DNA of 54,763 nt from Candidatus Omnitrophota bacterium (lineage in GTDB: Bacteria > Omnitrophota > Gorgyraeia > Duberdicusellales > Duberdicusellaceae). Position numbers and translations under genes: made by a program. The number at the start of each line of letters is the position of its first letter. Position 1 is the first letter of the stretch. Below, in pieces: positions 35,826-43,844 of this stretch. The stretch lies in assembly GCA_021163425.1 (NCBI GenBank), contig JAGGWS010000057.1:1-54763 (forward strand). The letters run 5' to 3'. The notes beneath the pieces were generated by a model. That model did no database searches. It was not told the origin of the DNA and saw only the letters and a list, made by a program, of their open reading frames with translations.

Positions 35826-36540
35826 GTTAATGAGGAAACTGGGTAAGATTACTTCTTTAATTATAAAGAGAGTGGCGAAGTATGCTAAGCCGGGAATTTC
35901 AACAAAAGATTTAGAAATTCAAGCTAATATCTTAATGGAAAGGTTTAAAGTGAAGCCAGCTTTTTTGGGATATAAAGGTTTTCCTTCTTCTTTATGCATT
36001 TCTTTAAATGAGGAGTTAATCCACGGCATACCCTCTCCAGAGAAAATTTTAAAAAAAGGAGATTTAGTAAGTATTGATTTAGGACTTTATGATGGTAGCT
36101 TTTATTCTGATTGTACTTATAGTTTTTCCTTAGGAAGGCCTTCATCTTTAGCTGAAGATTTATTGAGAGTAGGGAAGATTGCTTTGAAAAGAGCAATTGC
36201 AATTATCAAGCCTAAAATGAAGATAGGAGATATTGGCTACACTATCCAGAGTTTTGTGGAAAGAGCAGGGTTTTGTGTAGTCAAACAATTTGTAGGCCAC
36301 GGCATAGGCAGACAGTTGCATGAAGAACCAGAAGTTCCCAATTTTGGAAGACCTTCTGAGGGGTTAGAACTTAAAGAAGGTATGACCTTAGCGATTGAGC
36401 CTATGCTTGCTGTGGAAAGTGCTGAGGTAGAGATATTAGAAGATGGATGGACAGTAGTCTCTAAAGATAGAAATTTGTGTGTTCATTTTGAGCATACTAT
36501 AGCAGTAACCAAAAAAGGATGCTGGGTACTTACTGCTTAA
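35794..36540 (+). CDS. map: Methionine aminopeptidase, type I
   Basis: The enzyme removes the N-terminal methionine from new proteins using two metal ions. The 248-residue protein has all five metal ligands: aspartates in VSIDLG and YSDCTYSF, histidine in [19 protein letters not shown], glutamates in LAIEPM and HFEHTIAVT. The substrate histidine lies in ELIHGIPSP. It begins inside adk; the first residues [18 protein letters not shown] fit the family start. Confidence 0.96.
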   Translation: MVKIKTSQEIKLMRKLGKITSLIIKRVAKYAKPGISTKDLEIQANILMERFKVKPAFLGYKGFPSSLCISLNEELIHGIPSPEKILKKGDLVSIDLGLYDGSFYSDCTYSFSLGRPSSLAEDLLRVGKIALKRAIAIIKPKMKIGDIGYTIQSFVERAGFCVVKQFVGHGIGRQLHEEPEVPNFGRPSEGLELKEGMTLAIEPMLAVESAEVEILEDGWTVVSKDRNLCVHFEHTIAVTKKGCWVLTA

Positions 36541-36550
36541 TAAGGATAAG

Positions 36551-36766
36551 ATGGCTAAAGAGGAACTTATTGAGGTTGAGGGAGAAATAATTGAAACTTT
36601 ACCTAATGCGATGTTTCGGGTAAGACTCGAGGGCGGACACATTGTTTTAGCTCATGTTTGTGGAAAGATGAGGATGCATTTTATAAGAATTTTACCTGGT
36701 GATAGAGTAAAGCTTGAACTTTCTCCTTATGATTTAAGTCGGGGAAGGATTATCCGGAGGTTGTAA
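36551..36766 (+). CDS. infA: Translation initiation factor IF-1
   Basis: IF-1 is a single OB-fold protein that blocks the A site during initiation. The 71-residue protein has [40 protein letters not shown] and [20 protein letters not shown]. Its stop codon is directly followed by the GTG of rpmJ. Confidence 0.97.
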   Translation: MAKEELIEVEGEIIETLPNAMFRVRLEGGHIVLAHVCGKMRMHFIRILPGDRVKLELSPYDLSRGRIIRRL

Positions 36767-36880
36767 GTGAAGGTAAGAGCTTCTATTCGAAAAATTTGTG
36801 AAAACTGTAAGATTATAAAGAGAAGGGGTATATTAAGGGTGGTTTGTAAGAACCCTAAGCATAAGCAACGTCAAGGCTAA
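36767..36880 (+). CDS. rpmJ: 50S ribosomal protein L36
   Basis: A 37-residue frame starts with GTG at 36767, right after the infA stop, and reads [38 protein letters not shown]11, C14, C27 and H32 form the usual CCCH zinc site. The CGGAGG in the last codons of infA, 4 nt before the infA stop, serves as the ribosome binding site. Position infA-rpmJ-rpsM is canonical. Confidence 0.96.
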   Translation: MKVRASIRKICENCKIIKRRGILRVVCKNPKHKQRQG

Positions 36881-36895
36881 AATAAGGAGGTTGGA

Positions 36896-37270
36896 GTGCC
36901 GAGAATATTAGGTATAGATATCCCTGCTAATAAGAAAGTTCTCTATTCTTTGAGATATATATATGGGATAGGTCCTTATAGGGCTGAAGTTGTTTTGAGA
37001 ACTGCCGGGATAAATCCTGATAAAAAAGCCAGGGATTTAACTGACGATGAAGTTTCCCGGATAGCAGGAGTAATTCAGAAAAATTTTAAAGTAGAAGGAG
37101 CTTTGAGGAGAGAAGTAAGTCAGAATATAAAAAGACTTATTGATATAGGTTCCTATCGGGGGACAAGACACAGAAAAGGTCTTCCGGTAAGAGGACAGAG
37201 GACTCGTTGTAATGCCCGTACCAGAAAGGGGCCAAGGCCTAAGGTAGGAGGGATAAAGAGGAAAGGGTAG
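36896..37270 (+). CDS. rpsM: 30S ribosomal protein S13
   Basis: S13 contacts P-site tRNA and S19. The 124-residue protein starts with GTG at 36896 after AAGGAGG and reads [20 protein letters not shown]. It has the conserved basic end [20 protein letters not shown], then TRKGPR. Confidence 0.97.
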   Translation: MPRILGIDIPANKKVLYSLRYIYGIGPYRAEVVLRTAGINPDKKARDLTDDEVSRIAGVIQKNFKVEGALRREVSQNIKRLIDIGSYRGTRHRKGLPVRGQRTRCNARTRKGPRPKVGGIKRKG

Positions 37271-37275
37271 CAATT

Positions 37276-37674
37276 ATGGCTAGACCTAAATCTAAAGCCG
37301 GAAAGAGAAGAAAAAAGATTTTAGTAAAAGAATCTTTGGGGGTTGCTCATATAAAGTCTACATTTAATAATACTATTATTACTATTACTGATAGGCAGGG
37401 TAATGTCTTAGTTTGGGGTTCTGCGGGAACTTCGGGGTTTAAGGGTACTAAGAAGTCCACTCCTTACGCTGCTCAGATTACTGCGAGAGAAGTAGCTAAG
37501 AAGGCAAAAGAGGCTGGTTTAAAGGAGTTGATAGTAAGAGTTAAAGGCCCAGGTCCGGGAAGAGAAGCAGCTATTAGGTCTTTACAGGGTTCAGGTTTAG
37601 CTATAAAGAGCGTAAAAGATGTAACTCCTGTACCCCATAATGGATGTAGACCTCGAAAAAAGAGAAGAGTTTAA
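37276..37674 (+). CDS. rpsK: 30S ribosomal protein S11
   Basis: S11 lies on the platform of the small subunit near the mRNA exit. The 132-residue protein has [40 protein letters not shown] and the end [17 protein letters not shown] with the usual NGCRP motif. Confidence 0.98.
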   Translation: MARPKSKAGKRRKKILVKESLGVAHIKSTFNNTIITITDRQGNVLVWGSAGTSGFKGTKKSTPYAAQITAREVAKKAKEAGLKELIVRVKGPGPGREAAIRSLQGSGLAIKSVKDVTPVPHNGCRPRKKRRV

Positions 37675-37689
37675 TAGAAGGAGAAACTA

Positions 37690-38322
37690 ATGGCTAAATA
37701 TACAGGATCTAGATGCAGACTTTGCAGGAGAGAAGGAACAAAGCTTTTTCTTAAAGGAGAAAAGTGCACGAGTGAGAAGTGTCCTTTTTCTAAGAGACCC
37801 TATCCTCCGGGAATGAAAGGAAGACTTTCTTCGTCTAAAGCTTCCTATTATGCTTTGCAATTGAGGGAAAAACAGAAAGTGAAGAGAATTTACGGAGTTT
37901 TGGAAAGACAGTTCAGGAGATATTACCAATTAGCCTCTAAATCTAAAGGAGTTACTGGTAAGCTTCTTCTCCAGTTTTTAGAGAGAAGGTTGGACAATGT
38001 AGTATTTAGGCTTCTTTTTGCTTTATCCCGTTCTCAAGCTCGCCAAATAGTCAGGCACGGGTTTGTATTTGTGAATGGCAGGAGAGTTGATATTCCTTCT
38101 TTTTTGGTTAGAGTAAATGATAAGATAGAGATAAGAAGTAATTCTAAAATAATAGACATAATTAAAAAGAATATTGAGACAGCTTCTAAGGAGAGGAGCG
38201 TAGTTAGCTGGCTTTTCTTAGATAAAGAGAATTTGAAAGCCGAAGTTCTTAGGCTTCCTGAAAAAGAAGATATAACAGCTCCCATTAGTGAACAACTGAT
38301 TGTAGAATTGTATTCTAAATAG
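37690..38322 (+). CDS. rpsD: 30S ribosomal protein S4, zinc type
   Basis: S4 starts small-subunit assembly and represses the alpha operon in E. coli. The 210-residue protein has four N-terminal cysteines (RCRLCRREG and KCTSEKC) forming a zinc knuckle, PYPPGMKGRLSSSKASYYAL, and the S4 RNA-binding domain ERRLDNVVFRLLFALSRSQA, then RQIVRHGFVFVNGRRVDIPS. Confidence 0.97.
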   Translation: MAKYTGSRCRLCRREGTKLFLKGEKCTSEKCPFSKRPYPPGMKGRLSSSKASYYALQLREKQKVKRIYGVLERQFRRYYQLASKSKGVTGKLLLQFLERRLDNVVFRLLFALSRSQARQIVRHGFVFVNGRRVDIPSFLVRVNDKIEIRSNSKIIDIIKKNIETASKERSVVSWLFLDKENLKAEVLRLPEKEDITAPISEQLIVELYSK

Positions 38323-38361
38323 AATGAGAGGATAAAATTTAAGCTTTCAGGGAGGTAAAAG

Positions 38362-39363
38362 ATGGGAATAAAATGGAAGGATTTTCAATTTCCAAGAAGA
38401 GTAATAGTGGAAGAAGGCACTTATTCTTCAACTTATGGTAAGTTTATAGCCAGCCCTTTTGAGAGAGGCTACGGAGTTACTTTAGGTAATGCTTTCCGAA
38501 GAATTCTCCTTTCTTCTATAGAGGGGGTAGCTGTAACTTCTGTAAAATTTGAGGGGGTAAGTCATGAATTTTCTACAATTCCCGGAGTTTTAGAAGATGT
38601 TCCAGAAATCATTCTCAATATTAAAAACCTGGTTTTAAAATCTTATACGAGGGCTCCTAAAAAAATATATATAAAAAAAACTCAAAAGGGAGAAGTAAAG
38701 GCAAGCGATATTATTACTGATGAAACAATAGAAGTAATTAACAAAGATTTACATATTGCTACTTTAACTGAAAATGCTAATTTCTCTGTAGAGATGGAGG
38801 TAAGCAGAGGTAGAGGATTTGTCTCTGAAGAGCTAAATCGTAGAGAAGATGCTCCTATAGGTACAATTGCAGTAGATTCTATCTTTTCGCCGGTAAAAAA
38901 AGTAAATTTTAGAGTAGAGAATACCCGGGTAGGTAAAAGTACTGATTACGATGCTTTAACTTTAGAAATCTGGACTAATGGAGTTATAGAGCCTAAAGAG
39001 GCCTTAGTCTATGCTGCTACTATTTTGAGTAAACATTTAACCTTATTTATGAATTTGGCTCAGATTGAAGAGAAAGAGGAGGAAGAGGAAGAAGAACTTA
39101 CTCCTGAGGAAGTTTCTCTTTACGAAAAGTTGAGGCTCCCGGTTAGTGAGCTGGAACTTTCAGTAAGAAGTGCAAATTGTTTAAGAGAAGCTAATGTGAA
39201 AACTTTAGCGGATTTAGTAGAAAAAACTGAACAGGATATGCTTTCTTATCGCAATTTTGGGAAGAAATCCTTAAATGAAATAATTACTCTTCTCAAAAGT
39301 ATGGGGCTTTCTTTGGGGATGCAGGTAGATAGGGGTAAACTAAAAAAGTTAGAAACGAGGTAA
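38362..39363 (+). CDS. rpoA: DNA-directed RNA polymerase subunit alpha
   Basis: The alpha subunit nucleates assembly of the polymerase and binds upstream promoter DNA and activators. The 333-residue protein has the N-terminal domain (FERGYGVTLGNAFRRILLSS, EGVAVTSVKFEGVSHEFSTI), an acidic linker of repeated glutamates (about 236-246), and a C-terminal domain with ELSVRSANCLREANVKTLAD and GKKSLNEIITLLKSMGLSLG. A strong GGGAGG precedes the ATG. Confidence 0.98.
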   Translation: MGIKWKDFQFPRRVIVEEGTYSSTYGKFIASPFERGYGVTLGNAFRRILLSSIEGVAVTSVKFEGVSHEFSTIPGVLEDVPEIILNIKNLVLKSYTRAPKKIYIKKTQKGEVKASDIITDETIEVINKDLHIATLTENANFSVEMEVSRGRGFVSEELNRREDAPIGTIAVDSIFSPVKKVNFRVENTRVGKSTDYDALTLEIWTNGVIEPKEALVYAATILSKHLTLFMNLAQIEEKEEEEEEELTPEEVSLYEKLRLPVSELELSVRSANCLREANVKTLADLVEKTEQDMLSYRNFGKKSLNEIITLLKSMGLSLGMQVDRGKLKKLETR

Positions 39364-39364
39364 G

Positions 39365-39880
39365 ATGAGACATAGAAGAAAGAAACGGCTTTCGGGCTCA
39401 AGAAGTTTAAGGAGAGCTCAGATTAAGAGTTTGATTAGAGCCTTGCTAATTTATGAAAGAATAAAGACCACCACTCGCAAAGCAAAATTAGCTGCTGCAG
39501 AAGTAGAGAAACTAATTAGCCGGGGTAAAAAAGGAGATTTAGCCTCGAGAAGAATTGCTTATTCAATATTAGGAGACCATAAGTTAGTAAAAAAGTTATT
39601 TGAAGATATAGCTGTCCGGTTTAAAGAAACTCCTGGGGGTTATACCCGGGTAATAAACTTAGGTTCAAGAAAGGGAGATGGTGCTGATTTGTCAATTCTT
39701 GAACTCACTCTTCTTAAAGAAAGACCTAAAAAGAAAAAGAAGAAAGAAAAGGCTGAACAAGTTGTTAGCCCTGAACATAAACCTTCTTTGAAAGAAGCAC
39801 CTAAAAAGACATATCCTCCTAAAGGAGGTTTTCGTCAGGCTTTAAAGAAGATATTTAAGAAAGAAAGAGATGCTTTATAA
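39365..39880 (+). CDS. rplQ: 50S ribosomal protein L17 with basic C-terminal extension
   Basis: L17 surrounds the tunnel exit. Residues 1-120 match the family: RHRRKKRLSGSRSLRRAQIK, IKTTTRKAKLAAAEVEKLIS and ETPGGYTRVINLGSRKGDGA. The protein runs to 171 residues, about 45-50 more than the usual minimum. The extra tail is lysine- and proline-rich, beginning with a run of lysines after ERPKKK and ending LKKIFKKERDAL. It closes the superoperon. Confidence 0.95.
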   Translation: MRHRRKKRLSGSRSLRRAQIKSLIRALLIYERIKTTTRKAKLAAAEVEKLISRGKKGDLASRRIAYSILGDHKLVKKLFEDIAVRFKETPGGYTRVINLGSRKGDGADLSILELTLLKERPKKKKKKEKAEQVVSPEHKPSLKEAPKKTYPPKGGFRQALKKIFKKERDAL

Positions 39881-39922
39881 TTTTTACCCCGCACCTCTAA
39901 CTTTTTATTGGTAATTTGCCAG

Positions 39923-41188
39923 ATGGGTAAGACTATAATAGAAAAGATTTTTTCCAACCATGCCGGAAAATCTCTGAAAGCTGAAGATGTAGCTATTTGT
40001 AAGGTAGACTTCTGTTTTTCTCAAGATGGAACTTCTTCTTTGGTAATATCGGCCTTTAAAAAATTTAGACAACCCCGCCTTCTTTATCCTAAGAAATATT
40101 CAATGTTTATTGACCACAACGCTCCTTCTCCTAATGTAGGGGTTTCTTCAGTCCATCAAAAAATGAGAGAATTTTGCTCTCAGTGGGGGTGTAAAGTTTA
40201 TCAACCTTCTGAAGGTATTTCCCACCAAATTATAATTGAAAAAGGTATAGCTCTACCGGGTTCTCTTATCTTAGGGGCTGACTCTCATACTCCTACCTGT
40301 GGAATATTAGGAGGGTGTGGGATACCTGTAGGTTCTACTGACTTAGCTGTGGCTTTGACTTATGGTAAGAATTGGTTCAGGGTTCCTCAAACTATTAAAA
40401 TTGTTTTGAGGGGTAAGCTCCCTTGGGGAGTGTTTAGTAAAGATATAGCCTTGTATATAGTAAAAAGTCTTACTTCCCAAGGAGCTACTTATAAAGCTAT
40501 AGAATACGAAGGCCCTTTAATTAATTCTTTATCTTTGGATGCCCGAGCTACTCTTACTAATATGGCTACAGAGATGGGGGCAAAGACTGCTTTAATTAAG
40601 CCTGATCGAAAAGTATTTAACTATTTAAGAAGTATTGGCAGGAAAAAGTTTAAACCCATATACTCTGATAGACAAGCAAAATATGAAAAAATTTATGAAT
40701 TCAATCTGAGCAAACTTACTCCTTTAGTCGCTCAGCCTCATAATGTAGATAATATAACTGGAGTTGAAAGCTTAAAGTCAGTTAAAATTCAGCAGGCTTT
40801 TATTGGAACCTGCACTAACGGTAGACTTGAAGATTTAAAGATATCTGCTTTAATATTAAAGGGAAGAAAAGTCCAAAAAGATGTTAGACTGTTGATAGCT
40901 CCGGCATCAAGAAGGATTTTAGAGAAAGCATATAGGTTAGGTTTAATCCGGGTATTTGTGGAAGCAGGAGCCATAATTTTACCTCCGGGGTGTGGGCCTT
41001 GTGTAGGAACCCATCAAGGTATACCTGCTGATGGAGAAGTAGTAATATCTACTGCTAATAGAAATTTTAAAGGAAGGATGGGTAATCCCGATTCTCTTAT
41101 TTATTTAGCTTCTCCAGCTGTGGTTTCTGCTTCGGCAATAACCGGCAGGATTACTGATCCTCGGAAGTTTTTAAAAGTAAAGGAGTAG
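39923..41188 (+). CDS. Aconitase/3-isopropylmalate dehydratase-type large subunit
   Basis: This is the [4Fe-4S] large subunit of a two-part hydro-lyase of the LeuC/homoaconitase group. The 421-residue protein starts MGKTIIEKIFSNHAGK, matching the family, so I prefer the ATG at 39923 over a TTG at 39908. Cluster cysteines are C297 (in IGTCTNGRLEDL), C357 and C360 (in PPGCGPCVGTHQG). The small subunit follows after pilT. With an isocitrate-type dehydrogenase and malate dehydrogenase downstream, it could act as aconitase. Leucine synthesis or homoaconitase remain possible; sequence alone does not settle the substrate. Confidence 0.85.
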   Translation: MGKTIIEKIFSNHAGKSLKAEDVAICKVDFCFSQDGTSSLVISAFKKFRQPRLLYPKKYSMFIDHNAPSPNVGVSSVHQKMREFCSQWGCKVYQPSEGISHQIIIEKGIALPGSLILGADSHTPTCGILGGCGIPVGSTDLAVALTYGKNWFRVPQTIKIVLRGKLPWGVFSKDIALYIVKSLTSQGATYKAIEYEGPLINSLSLDARATLTNMATEMGAKTALIKPDRKVFNYLRSIGRKKFKPIYSDRQAKYEKIYEFNLSKLTPLVAQPHNVDNITGVESLKSVKIQQAFIGTCTNGRLEDLKISALILKGRKVQKDVRLLIAPASRRILEKAYRLGLIRVFVEAGAIILPPGCGPCVGTHQGIPADGEVVISTANRNFKGRMGNPDSLIYLASPAVVSASAITGRITDPRKFLKVKE

Positions 41189-41190
41189 AT

Positions 41191-42243
41191 ATGGTAGATA
41201 TAAAAAGTTTACTTAAGCTTACTATGGAAATTGGAGCCTCTGACCTCCATCTTACAGTTAATAGTCCCCCTGTATTGCGAATAGACGGCAAACTCCGTGT
41301 AAGAAATGATTTAGAAGTCCTTGATAAGGATAAACTTAAGAATCTAATCTATTCTATTCTTACTAATTCCCAAAAAGAAAAGTTTGAACAGGATAAAGAA
41401 TTAGATTTTTCTTTTGCGCCTTCAGGTTTAGATAGGTTCAGGGTTAATGTCCATTATCAGCGAGGAAATGTAGAGGCAGCCTTTCGAAGGGTCCCGATTA
41501 AGATCCCTAAATTAAGAGAATTAGGCTTACCTCAAATTGTGGAAGAATTAGTACGCAAACCTAACGGGCTTATCCTGGTTACCGGTCCTACTGGTATGGG
41601 TAAAAGCACTACCTTAGCAGCAATGATAGACTTAATCAATGAGGAAAGAGAAGAAGTTATAATCTGTATTGAAGATCCTATTGAATTTGTTCATCCTAAC
41701 AAGAAAAGTATTATTAAACAAAGAGAGGTTTATGCTGATACCCATTCTTTTGCTGAGGCTTTGAAAAGAGCTTTAAGACAGGACCCTGATGTTATTGTAG
41801 TAGGAGAGATGCGAGATTTAGAGACAATTGCTACTACTCTTACTGCTGCTGAAACTGGACATTTAGTCTTAGCTACCCTTCATACTCCTGATGCTCCCCA
41901 AACAATAGAAAGAATAATAGATGTTTTTCCTCCTTATCAACAGAGGCAGGTAAGATTACAATTAGGTAACTGTTTGCAGGGAGTAATTTCTCAACTTCTT
42001 CTTCCTCATCTAAGTGGAAGGGGTCGAGTTTTAGCAACTGAGATTATGGTGGCTACTCCCGGGATAAGAAACTTGATAAGGGAAGGAGAGATTGCCCAAA
42101 TTCCTACTTTAATTCAGACTGGAGCTCAATATGGGATGAGAACCATGGATAAATGTTTAAAAGAACTATATACTGGAAAGTTGATATCTTACGAGGCTGC
42201 AATAGGTAAAGTTAAAAATATAGAAGAGTTCAAGATTTTATGA
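41191..42243 (+). CDS. pilT: Type IV pilus retraction ATPase PilT
   Basis: PilT is a hexameric ATPase that disassembles type IV pili for twitching. The 350-residue protein starts MVDIKSLLKLTMEIGASDLH and has Walker A GPTGMGKST (G132-S139 region), the aspartate box CIEDPIEFVH, Walker B VVGEMRDLETI, TGHLVLATLHT, and the PilT-specific C-terminal GIRNLIREGEIAQI. It lies between the two subunit genes of the hydro-lyase, 2 nt after one and overlapping the other by 4 nt. No pilus genes are nearby. Confidence 0.96.
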   Translation: MVDIKSLLKLTMEIGASDLHLTVNSPPVLRIDGKLRVRNDLEVLDKDKLKNLIYSILTNSQKEKFEQDKELDFSFAPSGLDRFRVNVHYQRGNVEAAFRRVPIKIPKLRELGLPQIVEELVRKPNGLILVTGPTGMGKSTTLAAMIDLINEEREEVIICIEDPIEFVHPNKKSIIKQREVYADTHSFAEALKRALRQDPDVIVVGEMRDLETIATTLTAAETGHLVLATLHTPDAPQTIERIIDVFPPYQQRQVRLQLGNCLQGVISQLLLPHLSGRGRVLATEIMVATPGIRNLIREGEIAQIPTLIQTGAQYGMRTMDKCLKELYTGKLISYEAAIGKVKNIEEFKIL

Positions 42244-42746
42244 GTTATAAAGGATTTGTTTATAAATTTTCAGATAACATAAATACTGACTTTATAATTT
42301 CGGGAAGATATAAATTTTCAATTACTGATTTAAAAGAGCTTTCTCAATATATTTTTGAAGACATCAGACCTAATTTTTCTAAGGAGATTAAGCGAGGTAA
42401 AAGCATTATCGTTGCTGGAGAGAATTTTGGAATGGGGTCTTCCCGGGAACAAGCCCCCTGGGTGATAAAGGAAGCAGGTATTATCTGTGTGGTAGCTAAG
42501 AGTTTTGCCCGGATATTTTACCGGAATAGTTTTAATATTGGTTTACCTTTAATCGAGGCTGATATATCTGAGATTTGTGAAGGAGATTTATTAGAAATAG
42601 ATGTAGATAAAGGATTAATAAAAGATTTGTCTCAGAATTTACAGGTAAGGTTTTCACCCTGGAGTAAATTTCAGAAAGAGTTAATTAGAGCAGGGGGGAT
42701 AATTAATTATTTAGAAAAGCATAAGGGGTTTCCTTCAGAGTTATGA
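42240..42746 (+). CDS. Aconitase/3-isopropylmalate dehydratase-type small subunit
   Basis: The 168-residue swivel subunit pairs with the product of 39923-41188. It has DNINTDFIISGRYKF, GENFGMGSSREQAPWVIKEA and VAKSFARIFYRNSFNIGLPL, all typical of LeuD-like proteins; the serine-arginine of GSSREQA binds substrate. It overlaps pilT and the following dehydrogenase gene by 4 nt each, so all are translationally coupled. The substrate is undecided among citrate/isocitrate, isopropylmalate and homocitrate. Confidence 0.87.
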   Translation: MSYKGFVYKFSDNINTDFIISGRYKFSITDLKELSQYIFEDIRPNFSKEIKRGKSIIVAGENFGMGSSREQAPWVIKEAGIICVVAKSFARIFYRNSFNIGLPLIEADISEICEGDLLEIDVDKGLIKDLSQNLQVRFSPWSKFQKELIRAGGIINYLEKHKGFPSEL

Positions 42747-43840
42747 ATAAGGTTTATAGAATTACCTTGATTGAAGGAGATGGGATAGGACCGGAGGTAG
42801 TAAAGGCTGCTAAGTTATGTGTAGAAGCAACCGGTTTAAAGGTAGAGTGGGAAGAAAGGTTTTTAGGCAGGATAGCTCAGGAAAAAATAGGCCAGCTTAT
42901 TCCTGAAGAGACTTTAGATTCAATAAGAAAGAATAAGGTAGCTTTGAAAGGTCCGGTTACAACGCCGGTAGGAGAAGGGTTTAGGTCGGTTAATGTAGAG
43001 TTGAGAAGAAAGCTTGATTTATATGTTAATTTGAGGCCGGTGAAATCCTGGCCAGTTTTAATTTCACCTTTTAAAGATAGGAAGATAGATATAGTCGTGG
43101 TTAGAGAGAATACCGAAGATTTATATGCCGGGATAGAATTTAATTCTGAAGACGATTTTTTCCCTTCTTTAGCTTGTGAGCTTGAGAAAAGAGGCTTAAG
43201 CACAAAAAAAGAGAAAGCTATTTCTTTAAAGATTATTTCTGAGGAGAATTCCCGGAGAATTATAAGATTCGCTTTTGACTATGCTCGAGAAAATAAAAGA
43301 AGAAAGGTGGCTTGTATTCATAAAGCTAATATTTTAAAGTTTACCGACGGCTTATTCCTTAAAATATTCTATGAAGAAGCAGAGAATTTTCCTGAGGTCA
43401 TTTCCGAAGATTATATAATAGATAATTTCTGTATGCAGGTTGTGTTAAGGCCAGAAAATTTCGATGTCTTGGTTTTACCTAATCTTTATGGAGATATAGT
43501 TTCTGATTTATGTGCCGGATTAGCAGGAGGATTGGGGTTGGCTCCGGGAGCTAATATTGGAAAAGATTGTGCAGTTTTTGAGCCGGTCCATGGTTCAGCT
43601 CCTAAACACGCCGGTAAAAATAAAGTAAATCCTATAGCCACAATACTCTCAGCTGCTCTTATGCTTAAATATCTCGAGCAAGAAGAAAAAGCTGAAAAAA
43701 TAGAGAGGGCAATAGAAGAAGTTATTAAAGAAGGTAAATTTCTTACCTATGATTTAAAGCCTACCCGCAGTGACCCTACCAGTGTAGGCACTCTCCAGAT
43801 GGCTGAGGCTATTGCCGATAAGATAAAGTCTTTTAAATAA
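42743..43840 (+). CDS. icd: Isocitrate/isopropylmalate dehydrogenase family, probably isocitrate dehydrogenase
   Basis: The 365-residue decarboxylating dehydrogenase has ITLIEGDGIGPEVVKAAKLC, VALKGPVTTPVGEGFRSVNV and RENTEDLYAGIEF. The SxN pair in FRSVNVELR is where isocitrate dehydrogenases bind the gamma-carboxylate and is not expected in isopropylmalate dehydrogenase. The coenzyme loop reads HGSAPKHAGKNKVNP; lysine-histidine instead of the aspartate-isoleucine of NAD enzymes leans toward NADP. The acidic metal ligands lie in PNLYGDIVSDLCAGLAGG. Neighbouring hydro-lyase and malate dehydrogenase support a TCA role. Confidence 0.8.
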   Translation: MNKVYRITLIEGDGIGPEVVKAAKLCVEATGLKVEWEERFLGRIAQEKIGQLIPEETLDSIRKNKVALKGPVTTPVGEGFRSVNVELRRKLDLYVNLRPVKSWPVLISPFKDRKIDIVVVRENTEDLYAGIEFNSEDDFFPSLACELEKRGLSTKKEKAISLKIISEENSRRIIRFAFDYARENKRRKVACIHKANILKFTDGLFLKIFYEEAENFPEVISEDYIIDNFCMQVVLRPENFDVLVLPNLYGDIVSDLCAGLAGGLGLAPGANIGKDCAVFEPVHGSAPKHAGKNKVNPIATILSAALMLKYLEQEEKAEKIERAIEEVIKEGKFLTYDLKPTRSDPTSVGTLQMAEAIADKIKSFK

Positions 43841-43844
43841 GGGT

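Noticed and set aside
39908-39922. Upstream TTG start for the hydro-lyase large subunit
   Set aside because: The family N-terminus starts at the ATG at 39923 (GKTIIEKIFSNHAGK).
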